Source: JACRDV01 sp024860865 [NCBI: Methanobacteriota archaeon]
GTDB taxonomy: Archaea; JACRDV01
NCBI GenBank assembly: GCA_024860865.1
Contig: JACRDV010000012.1
Location: 1-5,564, forward strand
DNA length: 5,564 nucleotides
Reading direction: 5' to 3'
Positions within the stretch are counted from its first letter, which is position 1, and every line of letters starts with the position of its first letter. Shown one piece after another: positions 5,563 through 5,564 of the stretch. The translations under genes and the position numbers were made by a program. Below the pieces are notes generated by a model, which searched no databases, was not told where the DNA came from, and saw nothing but the letters and a program-made list of their open reading frames with translations.

Positions 5563-5564
5563 TG

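Noticed and set aside
5330-5564. Calling the repeats a confirmed CRISPR array
   Set aside because: There are only four copies, two strongly diverged, and spacing varies by 14 bp with no recognisable cas operon. An operator or iteron cluster explains them equally well.

Overview
This 5.56 kb window is AT-rich and archaeal. The clearest evidence is a full-length Hef (helicase fused to an XPF-type nuclease, the archaeal relative of FANCM), together with members of two small archaeal families, UPF0147 and the UPF0148 / autoantigen-p27 zinc-ribbon family. Supporting signs are TATA-like promoters (for example TTTAAATA at 3518-3525), Shine-Dalgarno sites of the AGGTGG / GGTGAT type, and several TTG starts. 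A fused Hef fits Euryarchaeota or related (including DPANN) lineages rather than Crenarchaeota, whose XPF usually lacks the helicase half. I cannot place it more finely.

Left half (1-3448): this is conserved housekeeping sequence. hef (54-2288, +) is followed 12 bases later by a small unrecognised gene (2301-2633, +) with a heptad-repeat N-terminus, probably in the same transcript. The small gene ends stop-to-stop against a convergent UPF0148 zinc-ribbon gene (2634-2993, -). A 182-base divergent promoter region separates that gene from a UPF0147 gene (3176-3448, +).

Right half (3449-5564): this part is accessory in character. A strong TATA box drives a two-gene cassette of unrecognised proteins (195 and 275 aa). 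Both probably start at TTG, and the second gene's Shine-Dalgarno overlaps the first gene's stop, so they should be translationally coupled. Facing them is a 78-aa minus-strand gene (5080-5316), also TTG-started, whose beta-alpha-beta layout and YD / LQKSV motifs weakly recall Cas2 or VapD.

The last 248 bases hold no complete gene. They carry four copies of a 14-bp palindrome (consensus RTAACTAWAGTTAY) at spacings of 68, 79 and 65 bp. Copy 1 lies on the predicted start of the 78-aa gene's transcript. Copies 3 and 4 share a longer, directional 23-bp unit that runs to the window edge. This is either a multi-site operator or iteron array, or the decayed end of a larger interspaced repeat array (CRISPR-like) continuing to the right. 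Sequence beyond 5564 would decide. The palindrome array with the small gene is the most interesting part of the window.
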